From Nocardia exalbida NBRC 100660 (GTDB lineage: Bacteria > Actinomycetota > Actinomycetes > Mycobacteriales > Mycobacteriaceae): a stretch of DNA of 55,666 nt. The position numbers and the translations under genes were made by a program. Of this stretch, positions 34,143 to 42,277 are shown in pieces. Each line of letters starts with the position of its first letter. The stretch's first letter is position 1. The notes below the pieces were generated by a model. That model was not told the origin of the DNA and did no database searches. It worked only from the letters and a program-made list of their open reading frames with translations. Location of the stretch: positions 1 through 55,666 of the forward strand of contig NZ_BAFZ01000160.1 of NCBI RefSeq assembly GCF_000308575.1. Reading direction: 5' to 3'.

Positions 34143-37100
34143 CCGTGCACACGCCGGGTCGCGGCTACCATGACAGGTTCGAGTGCGAACCGCCCATCCT
34201 CACGTGAACCGATGAGCACCCCGAGCATATGCAGCACTTCGACTACGTCTGCCGTGTCTTTGTACCCGGCGGGGGCCAGCTTGTTCGGGGTGAGTGCCTC
34301 GGATTCATCGCTGCTGCCCTCGCTATGCATGGTGAGGTATTCCGCGAATGTCTCGAGATCGGCGCGATCGTCGGCGCATTCACGCACGAGCAGATCCCAT
34401 GCTTGACTCAGCGCCTCATCGCTGCGAACTCCCGACGCCTCGACCAACTTACGGCAGTGCTCGCGGTCGGTCAGCCGATCGCGGATCTCACGCAGTGGGT
34501 CCGAGCGCAGTCCAGAACCGTGCTTGGTCCAATTATCGGCGACGATGTTCAGCAACATCGGCCAGCCACCCGTAACCGCGAGCAATTCGTCACGAGCCGC
34601 GTTGTCTTGGAAGGGCAAGGTCGTCTCGGTCAGCCACAGCCGCAGGTCGGTCCGATCGTAGCGGCGCAACTCGGTAAGTCCGGAGGATATGCTGGCCTCC
34701 CGCCCCGCGGCCGGCCATGCCGGCGCTTGTGCGGGCCCGGACACGAGCACGATCCCCAAGGTGCCGCCGGAGTGGACGGCGATCAGCTCCCGTGCCTGTT
34801 TCCATGTCGCCGCAGCGACCTCCCAGGTGACGTTCCTCAGCAGGTCCACCAGCACGATCACGTGACCATCGGGGGCTTTGTATGCCCCTTGCTGACAAAC
34901 TTTGGCAAGCGTTGTCGGACTCGCTCGCACAATGTATTTGCGATGTCCCGACACCGCACGTTCGTTCTCGTCCTGTAGTGCTTTCAGACACCGTTCGATA
35001 GTCAGCGCGGGCGAGCCTATGACGTGGCGGACTTGACTGCGCGCAGCCAGCAGATCCGCGATCTGCTGCGACGTCAACGGCCCGCGGGTCGGACCTCCGC
35101 TGAACTCCGGCCGCATCATGCTACCGTCGAAACTTTCCGGCAGCTCGATGGACTCGGCTTGATCGAGAACCGCCTCCACCTCCTCTTTGGCACCGAGCAG
35201 GTCGAGCACGTTCGGTGTGCGCAGCCGGTATCCCTTGGCCGTGTAGGACAGCACACCGAGATCGACACATTCATCCAGCAGCGCCCGGAACTCTCCGGCG
35301 CGAACGTCCTCGGGGGAGAATCCGGTGGGCCACCACGTCTCGCACTCGGCGCGCAGCTCGCTCGGCGACATCGTCGCGTCGATGCCGCCGGCGTGCGCAT
35401 GGAGTGCGACGCTGTAAGCGATGATCTTGTATCGCGGATCGAGGTCGAGAGTCCAATCGAAGCGCTTGCGGAAAGACTTCCGCAGACCCGGGTCCGCCCA
35501 CACTCTTTCGATATCGTCGGCGATCACGGTCTGCGGCGGAGCGTCTTCGGGCATCGCGTCGGATTGCAGGTTACGCAGCAACTGTGCGGCGAACAGCTGA
35601 ATGAGTGCGGGCTGGTTGTTCGCGAGTGCGAGAACGCGGGCTGCGTGATCAGGGTCGTCGAAGTGATAACCCAACGCCCGCAACGGACGAGTCAGCAGAT
35701 CATAAGCGGCCTGAGGTGCCAGCGGGCCGACGCAGACGGGTTCTCCAAAGTGCGCGAGCGGATGGTTCGCGAGGCGATCGAACCTCGCCGTTTGATGCAG
35801 CCCGGCGAATACCACCTTCACCGCACGTCTGGTCCGTTCCATCAGCTCCTTGAAGTGGGTCACGTGCGTGAACATCCCATTGACAGCTTCGGCATCGCCG
35901 TCGAGGAATTTGTCGGATTCGTCCAGGAGAAGTAGCAGTTGCCGCTTCGGTCTGGCCGAGACCCACTCCGTGACGTGTTGGGTGAGCGCACCGGCGACAT
36001 CACCCGCGGGCATATCCGGTGGCACGATGTCCCGCTCGGCCAGCAGCGGCCACAGCGTCGTCCACACCGCATCGACCGGCACCGCTCTCCCGATCTTGAA
36101 GATCGACTCGTAGATCGCATGCCGGTCTTGCTTGTCATCGAACTCGCGAGCCGCTTCCAACAGCAGCGCCGACTTGCCGAGCTGACGTCCGCCGTACACG
36201 ATGCAGGGGCCCATCATGTCGATGATCTTGCCGCGTTCGTCGTTGCGGCCGTAGAACATCTCTTGGCGGATACTCGCCCCCGGAACGTCCGGTGCGAACG
36301 GTGCGGACGCTGTGAACGGCAGCAGCGTCGACATCGTGATTTCCCGATTCGGTTCCGGCTGGCACGACAGATACGCGAACGCGGCGTCATCGATCACGAT
36401 CGTCGCGGGCAGCCGCCGGTTGCGACGGAACAACGCCGCCAGTTCGCGGCGCGCGTCGGAGGCGAGCACACCGAAGTAGAGCACCACGATGGAATGATCG
36501 TTCGGCTCGTCGCGCAGCATCTCCACGAGTTCGCCCGGTGTCGGGGCACGCCAGATGCCCAGCAGACGCAACGAGTCGCCGGACGGACTCATCGCCGACC
36601 CGAATGCGGGCAGTAGAGCTTTGCCGAAGCTGGCCCGCACTTCGTGCAAGTCCAGCCACGTACCGCGGCTGCCGGAGTGCCCGCGCCGTGCGGGCGGATT
36701 GGTTGCCTTGTCGAAGGTGAATCCGACCTGTCCGAGAATCGACTTCACGTTACCGATCCCAGCTTGGAAGGACCTGTTTTTCGCAAGCAGAGTCCATTGC
36801 TCGATCCGGGACGATGCGGTCGTTCCGCGACCGACCCGTCGAAGCTCGATCTCGGCGTGGCGCAGCGTATCGCGGAGCGCACCAGCCGGGAGATCGTCGG
36901 TCGACACGCCCGCTTCCAGAGCGTCGTGCAGTTGGACGAGCATCGGGCGTCGGTCAGCACCGTGTCCGGGGCGATCGGCGGCGAACGCGTCCGGAAAACC
37001 ACCCATGAAATGGCACAGGTGGTCGGAGGCGGCGTGCTTGGCGGGCAGTTGGCGACCGGCTCGGATCGTCTCCACGTATTCCGCCGCGGTGGTCAGGTCA

Positions 37101-40100
37101 CCTTTGTCGATACACTGCTGAATCCGCTCCACGGCGTCGGCGGAGATCTCCAGGGTGTCGAGCGCGCTTCTGACGGTGCTGATTTCCAACTTCACAGCCT
37201 CGGCTCGTTCGAGCTCGAGCTCGCTGAGCCTGTCGAGCACGATGTCGAAGTCGCTGCGAGCGCCGCGATGCGGAGTTTGACAGGCGCGCACGCGGGTAGT
37301 CAGATCGGTCCATTTATCCACGGTCAACCGCCCGGACAACCGGTCGGAGTCGATACGAGCCGCGAGTGCGGCGGCGTTTTGATCCACTTGGTCGACGGAA
37401 GCGTCGATGGCCTTCTCTCGCTCCGCCGACAACTGCTGTGCGAGCCGCGAGTTGCGTGGTCGCAGCGTTTCGATGAGCAGCTGGGTCCCCACCTGATCAT
37501 GTCGCGCGGCGCGCTTGTCGAATGCCTTGATCCAGCCGTTGTCGCCGGCGCGTAGAGCGTCGAATGCGGTTTGTATGTCGGCCAACTCGACCGAACCGCG
37601 TGGCTTGATCGACGGGTAGAGTTCCACGGCAGGCGCCAAAGTCAGGAGCCCGTTGAGCGTGCGCGCGGACGAGGTCTCAGGCCCGTCGACAACCTCGGTG
37701 CCCATGAGCAGGTCCAGTGCGTTGTTCAACAGTTTCAGCCCGGCATCGGTCGCGGCATCGCGGGCCACGTCCCCGCTGTCACCCAGCACTGCCAATTCAG
37801 CCAGTGCTGGTTCCCGGACCGCGGCCACCTTCGCCCGCAACTCCGCGATTGGATCGGTCATCCACGTACCACCGTCGGACGGCAGCACGTTCTCCGTCGT
37901 ATCGACCCATCGTGCCAACAGTTCGGTAACCTCACCCGCCCAGTCGAGCAACTTGATCCGCGCTCCGGCCTCGATCCGCTTCGCGCTCCGCTTTCGGCTG
38001 CGGGCTTGCGCGGCTGCCCGATCAAGGGCTTGCTCGAGACTGCGCGGGGTGCGCAGATCGGCGACACGGGTTCGGACGAACTGCAGGTCTTCCAGCGACG
38101 GTGTCCCAGATGCGACGATATTGAGAGGTACACCGAGATAACCATCTTCCGGCGCCATCCAAACCTGCCACAGTTCGGTTGCCGGGCCGTATTTGATGGT
38201 GCGATTCGGGGCGTTCCTGAGCTTGGCGGCTGCCTCCCGGGCGAATGCGTCGTGTTGCGATGCAGCCTCCGACGCCTCGATCACCGCATTGACATTACGA
38301 GGAGTCAAGTACACCCCGGCGTAGATCGCGGCCTGCAGCACTTCCGTCAGCTCGGCGACCGCGTCTCCGGAGCGCACGACGCTCGCGGACGCACGCAGTG
38401 GATCGGATGCCCCCGTGATCGGAGACAGCAAGCCTGCGCGCACCGATGCTCCGTACACGAGCATTTGCAGACCGGGATGGTCTCTGAGATCGCGTGGTTC
38501 GAGATCCGCGATAGTCGAGGCGAATTCGGCGGCATTGGATCCGGCGGAGGTCTTCATCGCGGCGGCGAGCGCCGCGAGCCGGTGCGCAGCTTGAATCGAG
38601 GTGTCGGCGTTTTCCGCGACCTTGGCCCAGTAGGCCAGTGACAGTTCGCCTGATCGGAGCAGTTCGCTGTACAACGAGTCCGAGCCTGCTGCCTTCGGTG
38701 CGACCGAGGCGGGGGCCGGGGGCGGGACAGCTGGGGCCTGCGGCGAACGCGGCATCGGGACGATGAGGTCCAATTGGGCGAGAACATCTTCGAGCCCCGG
38801 TTCGGTCTGCTGTCCAGCAGATCGAACCTCGTTCGTCGTATCCGTGCGCGAATCGGCGACAGTTGCGTCGGCGCCACCGTCCGCTGCGTCACCGTGGGTC
38901 GTAGCGGCACTGTCGTCACCAGTGGCATCGCCGCTGAACCTGGCTGTGTCGTCGTCCGCCGGGCGGTCGTCGGGCAGGGCCGCATCGGCGTAGGTGACGG
39001 GCGGTGGGGTGAGCGTATCGCTGAGGGCGAAGGCGCCGGGGGTGTTCACGAAGGAGAGCAACGAATTCGCGGCGGGTAGTGCGGCTGCCTTGACCATCTG
39101 CTCGAGTTCGTGGGCACGCTGAAGGTCTCGGCCTGCGAGGGTGATGAGTTCCAGCAGCGCCAGGAGAGCGCCGACCGTCTCCGCATCGCTGTCAACTGTC
39201 ACATCGCAGGCCAGAGCCTGAATCAGCGTGATTTGCTCGGCGAGGAAGTCCGGCCCGGTCAACGCCGCAAGACGTCGAACTTGCTCGACCCGCTCATCGG
39301 CGGCATCCGCCTCAGCTACAGCGTCGTGGGCTCGCTGTAAGGCCGCTCGCGCCGTGTCCAGGTCAGCGACCGACTCATCGGCGGTAGCAGCTGCGGCGGC
39401 CAGCAGCACGCGCAGATGCACGGAGAATTCCACGATCCCGGCAATGTCGGTAGTCTCGACTGGCAAGCCCGCAGCGATCGTGCGAGTGAGAGTCGGTAGG
39501 ACTTCTGCGGTAATCGACTGCCGCTCCTGCTCCAGTCGCTCACCTGCGGCAATGAACTCTGCCAGTAGGGTCGGGTTGTTCCCGGTACGAAGTTCTCGGA
39601 CCGCTTCGGCCGAGAGGTTCTCGGTCAGGCCGGTCATTCTGGACTCGAGGACATCCGCCGCAGTCACGCTGAACAATCCGACCGCCTCCGGCATGCTCGC
39701 TTCCTCGTCACTGACATCAACAGTCTCCGAATCGTCTACATAGTCGATATCGCTCAGTTCGGAAAGGATCTCGACAAGCTTCTCCAGGGAAGCGGGCACT
39801 TCCGGCAGAAGCGGATATCGCTCCCGAACCGACCCCCACACGTACTGGATGGCATCGATTTGCGCTGTGCTCCAGAATGCAGGCGGGTCCGCGTGTAGCC
39901 AGGCGAGGGCGGCCACATCCCCCGCGTGCCTGCCGACAACCATTGACGACCAGGCCGCCGCCCGCACTACCGATGTAGAACCAAAGTCTTCGATATCGAT
40001 CGTATCGGCGTCGTTCCAGTTATTCATCAGCGATTCAACTGTCTGCGGCAACTCGTCAGGACGGGCGCGCAGGATCGCGGCGAGTTGGCGTTCGGTCAGC

Positions 40101-40423
40101 GCGACAGTTGCGGCGGTCACCGCGATCGCTCCGTGGAAGCAGTCGTGGAGGATCCGCGCCGCACGCTCATCGTCGGCGCGAGCAAGGCTGGACTGGACCG
40201 CCGTGGCCATCGCGGTCAACGATGCGCCGCTGCGATGCTTGAGATGTCGGTACAGGGAACTGGTTTCGACACGAGTCAGCTTTGGGACCTCCGCGATGAG
40301 GTTGCCCCGGCTGATGGCGCTTGCCGCCGACTTCGAGAGCCTGGCTCGCCGTAGGATCTGGGACTCGTCCTCAGTAAGCCGTACGTCCGTTGAATAGTGC
40401 TTGTCACCATGGGACTCGCTCAA
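34139..40423 (-). CDS. Giant P-loop ATPase, 2,094 residues
   Basis: The ATG at 40423 begins MSESHGDKHYSTDVRL. The first ~480 residues are helical, followed by an acidic linker and a Pro-rich linker (PQAPAVPPPAPASVAP, near 565) and another long helical part. A P-loop NTPase lies around 1390-1700: Walker A YGGRQLGKSALLLEAA (about 1405), Walker B RQLLLLLDESDKFLDGD (about 1492), then winged-helix-like segments. A final domain (about 1850-2094) is predicted alpha/beta plus helical. The layout resembles STAND/AAA-type sensor ATPases of defence systems. Its stop overlaps the nuclease start. It could sense phage or act as a scaffold or motor; neither is shown. Confidence 0.82.
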   Translation of the reverse strand: MSESHGDKHYSTDVRLTEDESQILRRARLSKSAASAISRGNLIAEVPKLTRVETSSLYRHLKHRSGASLTAMATAVQSSLARADDERAARILHDCFHGAIAVTAATVALTERQLAAILRARPDELPQTVESLMNNWNDADTIDIEDFGSTSVVRAAAWSSMVVGRHAGDVAALAWLHADPPAFWSTAQIDAIQYVWGSVRERYPLLPEVPASLEKLVEILSELSDIDYVDDSETVDVSDEEASMPEAVGLFSVTAADVLESRMTGLTENLSAEAVRELRTGNNPTLLAEFIAAGERLEQERQSITAEVLPTLTRTIAAGLPVETTDIAGIVEFSVHLRVLLAAAAATADESVADLDTARAALQRAHDAVAEADAADERVEQVRRLAALTGPDFLAEQITLIQALACDVTVDSDAETVGALLALLELITLAGRDLQRAHELEQMVKAAALPAANSLLSFVNTPGAFALSDTLTPPPVTYADAALPDDRPADDDTARFSGDATGDDSAATTHGDAADGGADATVADSRTDTTNEVRSAGQQTEPGLEDVLAQLDLIVPMPRSPQAPAVPPPAPASVAPKAAGSDSLYSELLRSGELSLAYWAKVAENADTSIQAAHRLAALAAAMKTSAGSNAAEFASTIADLEPRDLRDHPGLQMLVYGASVRAGLLSPITGASDPLRASASVVRSGDAVAELTEVLQAAIYAGVYLTPRNVNAVIEASEAASQHDAFAREAAAKLRNAPNRTIKYGPATELWQVWMAPEDGYLGVPLNIVASGTPSLEDLQFVRTRVADLRTPRSLEQALDRAAAQARSRKRSAKRIEAGARIKLLDWAGEVTELLARWVDTTENVLPSDGGTWMTDPIAELRAKVAAVREPALAELAVLGDSGDVARDAATDAGLKLLNNALDLLMGTEVVDGPETSSARTLNGLLTLAPAVELYPSIKPRGSVELADIQTAFDALRAGDNGWIKAFDKRAARHDQVGTQLLIETLRPRNSRLAQQLSAEREKAIDASVDQVDQNAAALAARIDSDRLSGRLTVDKWTDLTTRVRACQTPHRGARSDFDIVLDRLSELELERAEAVKLEISTVRSALDTLEISADAVERIQQCIDKGDLTTAAEYVETIRAGRQLPAKHAASDHLCHFMGGFPDAFAADRPGHGADRRPMLVQLHDALEAGVSTDDLPAGALRDTLRHAEIELRRVGRGTTASSRIEQWTLLAKNRSFQAGIGNVKSILGQVGFTFDKATNPPARRGHSGSRGTWLDLHEVRASFGKALLPAFGSAMSPSGDSLRLLGIWRAPTPGELVEMLRDEPNDHSIVVLYFGVLASDARRELAALFRRNRRLPATIVIDDAAFAYLSCQPEPNREITMSTLLPFTASAPFAPDVPGASIRQEMFYGRNDERGKIIDMMGPCIVYGGRQLGKSALLLEAAREFDDKQDRHAIYESIFKIGRAVPVDAVWTTLWPLLAERDIVPPDMPAGDVAGALTQHVTEWVSARPKRQLLLLLDESDKFLDGDAEAVNGMFTHVTHFKELMERTRRAVKVVFAGLHQTARFDRLANHPLAHFGEPVCVGPLAPQAAYDLLTRPLRALGYHFDDPDHAARVLALANNQPALIQLFAAQLLRNLQSDAMPEDAPPQTVIADDIERVWADPGLRKSFRKRFDWTLDLDPRYKIIAYSVALHAHAGGIDATMSPSELRAECETWWPTGFSPEDVRAGEFRALLDECVDLGVLSYTAKGYRLRTPNVLDLLGAKEEVEAVLDQAESIELPESFDGSMMRPEFSGGPTRGPLTSQQIADLLAARSQVRHVIGSPALTIERCLKALQDENERAVSGHRKYIVRASPTTLAKVCQQGAYKAPDGHVIVLVDLLRNVTWEVAAATWKQARELIAVHSGGTLGIVLVSGPAQAPAWPAAGREASISSGLTELRRYDRTDLRLWLTETTLPFQDNAARDELLAVTGGWPMLLNIVADNWTKHGSGLRSDPLREIRDRLTDREHCRKLVEASGVRSDEALSQAWDLLVRECADDRADLETFAEYLTMHSEGSSDESEALTPNKLAPAGYKDTADVVEVLHMLGVLIGSREDGRFALEPVMVAATRRVHG

Positions 40424-40444
40424 AATGGCTACCCTTCACTCGCA

Positions 40445-40801
40445 TTAAGGCCGATATCCCTGCAACTCGGGCGTGTCGCGGTCGGCCCGGTAGAGCCGTA
40501 CGACCTGACTCCGATGGCCCATCCATACCACAAGCTGATCCCCTGATGTGTTGAGTCGCAGTAGATCTGAAGGCAACGGCCGGTTGCGCCGCGCCATGCG
40601 CAGCAGTGCCACGGGCCCCGGTTGCGGCGCAGGTTCTCCTAGGAGGTCGGCGTACGACTGCGACGCCCGATCAGTATCGGGCGGCGGCTCCATCGCGGAG
40701 GGCAGATCTAAATAGTGCCGGGCGACCCAGACAAGATCGGCCTCGGCAAGCAATGTCGCGATATCGGCACCGCAGAAGACATCGAGGGATCGAACCACCA
40801 C
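40445..40801 (-). CDS. 118-aa protein, first gene of the defence operon
   Basis: From GTG 40801 to a stop at 40445, 21 bases before the ATPase start. No ribosome binding site is clear, so the start is uncertain. The sequence is soluble (VVRSLDVFCGADIATLLAEA, then ARHYLDLPSAM, later a basic LLRMARRNRPLPSDLLRLNT and LVVWMGHRSQVVRLYRAD). I recognise no domain. Its place at the head of the operon suggests a regulator or a small binding partner of the ATPase. It could also be partly mispredicted. Confidence 0.55.
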   Translation of the reverse strand: MVVRSLDVFCGADIATLLAEADLVWVARHYLDLPSAMEPPPDTDRASQSYADLLGEPAPQPGPVALLRMARRNRPLPSDLLRLNTSGDQLVVWMGHRSQVVRLYRADRDTPELQGYRP

Positions 40802-41233
40802 CCGGCTCCGATCTTCTGCGTAGAGTAGGGGATCTCATCGTGTTCGGGTGCGGTTAATGACGCTGTCTTGCAGTGTATTTCATAATTGAAGCATCGCGGG
40901 CGCGGATTGTGAGTTGTAGGAGTGATCAAACCGCTGATCCCGGTCGCGGGTGGTGGAACGTCCGAACTCGGCAAACACCGACGATTCACCACGTTGACTG
41001 CGGACAAGGGCAAGGACAACACCTCCGAGTGACACCCGCGGGCCTCATCGCATCGAAGTCGGCTGATCTTGAAGTCCGCCGATTTTGCCGGTCCAGTTGC
41101 CCTTGTTTCATGATTCCTACAGGACTCGAACCGGGGCAACCGTTGACCTGCATTTATACGGTTCCGTTGACGATCCGCAAACCGCGCGTGGATCGCGAAA
41201 CTGAATTGACCTGCGGAAACGCTGTCGTGTATG
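40802..41233 (-). other. Upstream region of the defence operon
   Basis: No gene is supported. It must hold the operon promoter, but no clear -35/-10 pair was found on the minus strand. The part from 41121 to 41233 contains a tRNA-like GGACTCGAACC piece and the left arm of the dispersed repeat, ending at the tRNA-Arg gene. Confidence 0.4.
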
Positions 41234-41250
41234 TGCCCTCGGCAGGATTC
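41206..41250 (+). repeat. Dispersed repeat R5: left arm and core at the tRNA-Arg 3' end
   Basis: TTGACCTGCGGAAACGCTGT, then GTGCCCTCGGCAGGA, the latter being the 3' end of the tRNA gene. The left arm is shared with R3 and R4, while the right side is intact tRNA instead of the CACAAAACATGGG arm. This is what the intact-tRNA end of an integrated element looks like. Confidence 0.7.
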
Positions 41251-41306
41251 GAACCTGCGACACCCGCTTTAGGAGAGCGGTGCTCTATCCCCTGAGCTAC
41301 GAAGGC
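41234..41306 (-). tRNA. tRNA-Arg (anticodon CCT)
   Basis: A 73-nt cloverleaf on the minus strand. Acceptor stem GCCTTCG pairs with CGAGGGC (one G-U). The D-arm is GCTC...GAGC. The anticodon stem CCGCT/AGCGG has loop CTCCTAA, giving anticodon CCT for Arg AGG codons. The T-arm is GCAGG-TTCGAAT-CCTGC with discriminator A, and no CCA is encoded. The 3' end faces the defence island and its last bases recur in the dispersed repeats, so it is a likely integration target. Confidence 0.97.
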
Positions 41307-41308
41307 GT

Positions 41309-41327
41309 GGGTGGGCTGGGCCCGCCC
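41309..41327 (-). terminator. Possible hairpin terminator
   Basis: GGGTGGGC and GCCCGCCC form an 8-bp stem with one mismatch around a 3-base loop. It lies between the end of the gene at 41397 and the tRNA, on the side where that gene's transcript ends. There is no T-run, so termination is only possible. Confidence 0.3.
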
Positions 41328-41396
41328 GGGACGTTCGCAGTCTACCGGGTGAGGGGCTCGGAAGCCGCATCGCTGTCGGGGGGATATCGCGAGTGA

Positions 41397-42203
41397 TCAG
41401 AAGCCTCCGCCGTCGAAGCCTCCGCCTCCATCGAAGCCTCCGCCGTAGTCGCCACCCGAGTCGTACCCTCCGTCGTAGTCGCCACCCGAGTCGTACCCAC
41501 CGTCGTTGTCGCCACCGGCGTCAAAGCCCCCATCCGCGGCCATCCCGTCTTGGAAGCCTTCGCCGTAGCCGCTCTCGAAGCCGGACGCTCCGTAGCCCAC
41601 TCCGGACATTCCGGCGAATAGGGATGTGAATAGGAGGGTGGAGCCGAGGCCCCACGCGCCGGCGATCAACGCGGGTTTCCACCAGGGCTCGGAGTACCAC
41701 CCCGCGGGTACCGGACGTCCGGCCACTCGGCCACCGGGGTAGTAGTTGGGGGTCGATGGCGAGGGAGCGGGGGCGGCGGCGATCTGCCTGCCTTCGTATT
41801 CGACTACGCGCTTCTCCGTGACCTGTCCGGCGGTGTTCTGGCCGTCGAGGGCGGGGATCGCGGGGCCGGGGTCCATCCTCATCGCGGTCCGCGCGGCCCT
41901 GATGTAGTAGAGCCCTTCGAGGGCGGTCTGCTTCGCCAGTCGTGCCTGCGTGGGGGTGCGGGCCTGGTCGAGTTGGGCGCCTGCCGCGAGATGCCGTTCG
42001 GAGGCGTCGGCGAGTGCCTGAACGGCGGCGTCGTTGCCGCCGGAGAGGCTGTAGACCTGGCCGCCTAGTCGTTCGTTCACCTGCCGGGCGTCGGCGAGAG
42101 CGTCGGCGAGTTCAGTGGCTTCGCGCTGTTTGCCCTGCTGCGACTGCCAGGCCAGTAAGGCGATCAGCGCTATCAGTATCAGAACGATCAGTAGCCACCA
42201 CAT
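41397..42203 (-). CDS. Membrane-anchored protein with Gly/Asp-rich repeat tail
   Basis: 268 residues from ATG 42203. An N-terminal membrane helix (MWWLLIVLILIALIALLAW) is followed by a helical region (about 25-115) in the style of DUF1542-type proteins. Then come a Pro-rich linker, a short hydrophobic segment (about 175-200) and a repetitive tail (YDSGGDYDGGYDSGGDYGGG) rich in Gly, Asp and Tyr to the end. The tail may be unfolded or interact with the cell surface. No role is known. Related proteins occur in actinobacteria with a similar tail. Confidence 0.75.
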   Translation of the reverse strand: MWWLLIVLILIALIALLAWQSQQGKQREATELADALADARQVNERLGGQVYSLSGGNDAAVQALADASERHLAAGAQLDQARTPTQARLAKQTALEGLYYIRAARTAMRMDPGPAIPALDGQNTAGQVTEKRVVEYEGRQIAAAPAPSPSTPNYYPGGRVAGRPVPAGWYSEPWWKPALIAGAWGLGSTLLFTSLFAGMSGVGYGASGFESGYGEGFQDGMAADGGFDAGGDNDGGYDSGGDYDGGYDSGGDYGGGFDGGGGFDGGGF

Positions 42204-42277
42204 GGCACCTCTTCCGCTGGACCTCGGACCAGTTCAGTTTACTGACCGATAGCTGAGGTCGGGCTCGGTGTGCCGGG

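Noticed and set aside
21317..40801. BREX or type I restriction system as explanation of the defence operon
   Set aside because: No PglZ, BrxC, HsdR or HsdS features are seen. The helicase-DUF1998-PLD-methylase order is specific to DISARM.
41110..41150. Second tRNA gene near 41.13 kb
   Set aside because: Only a GGACTCGAACC-like T-loop piece is present. No acceptor, D or anticodon stems can be formed.
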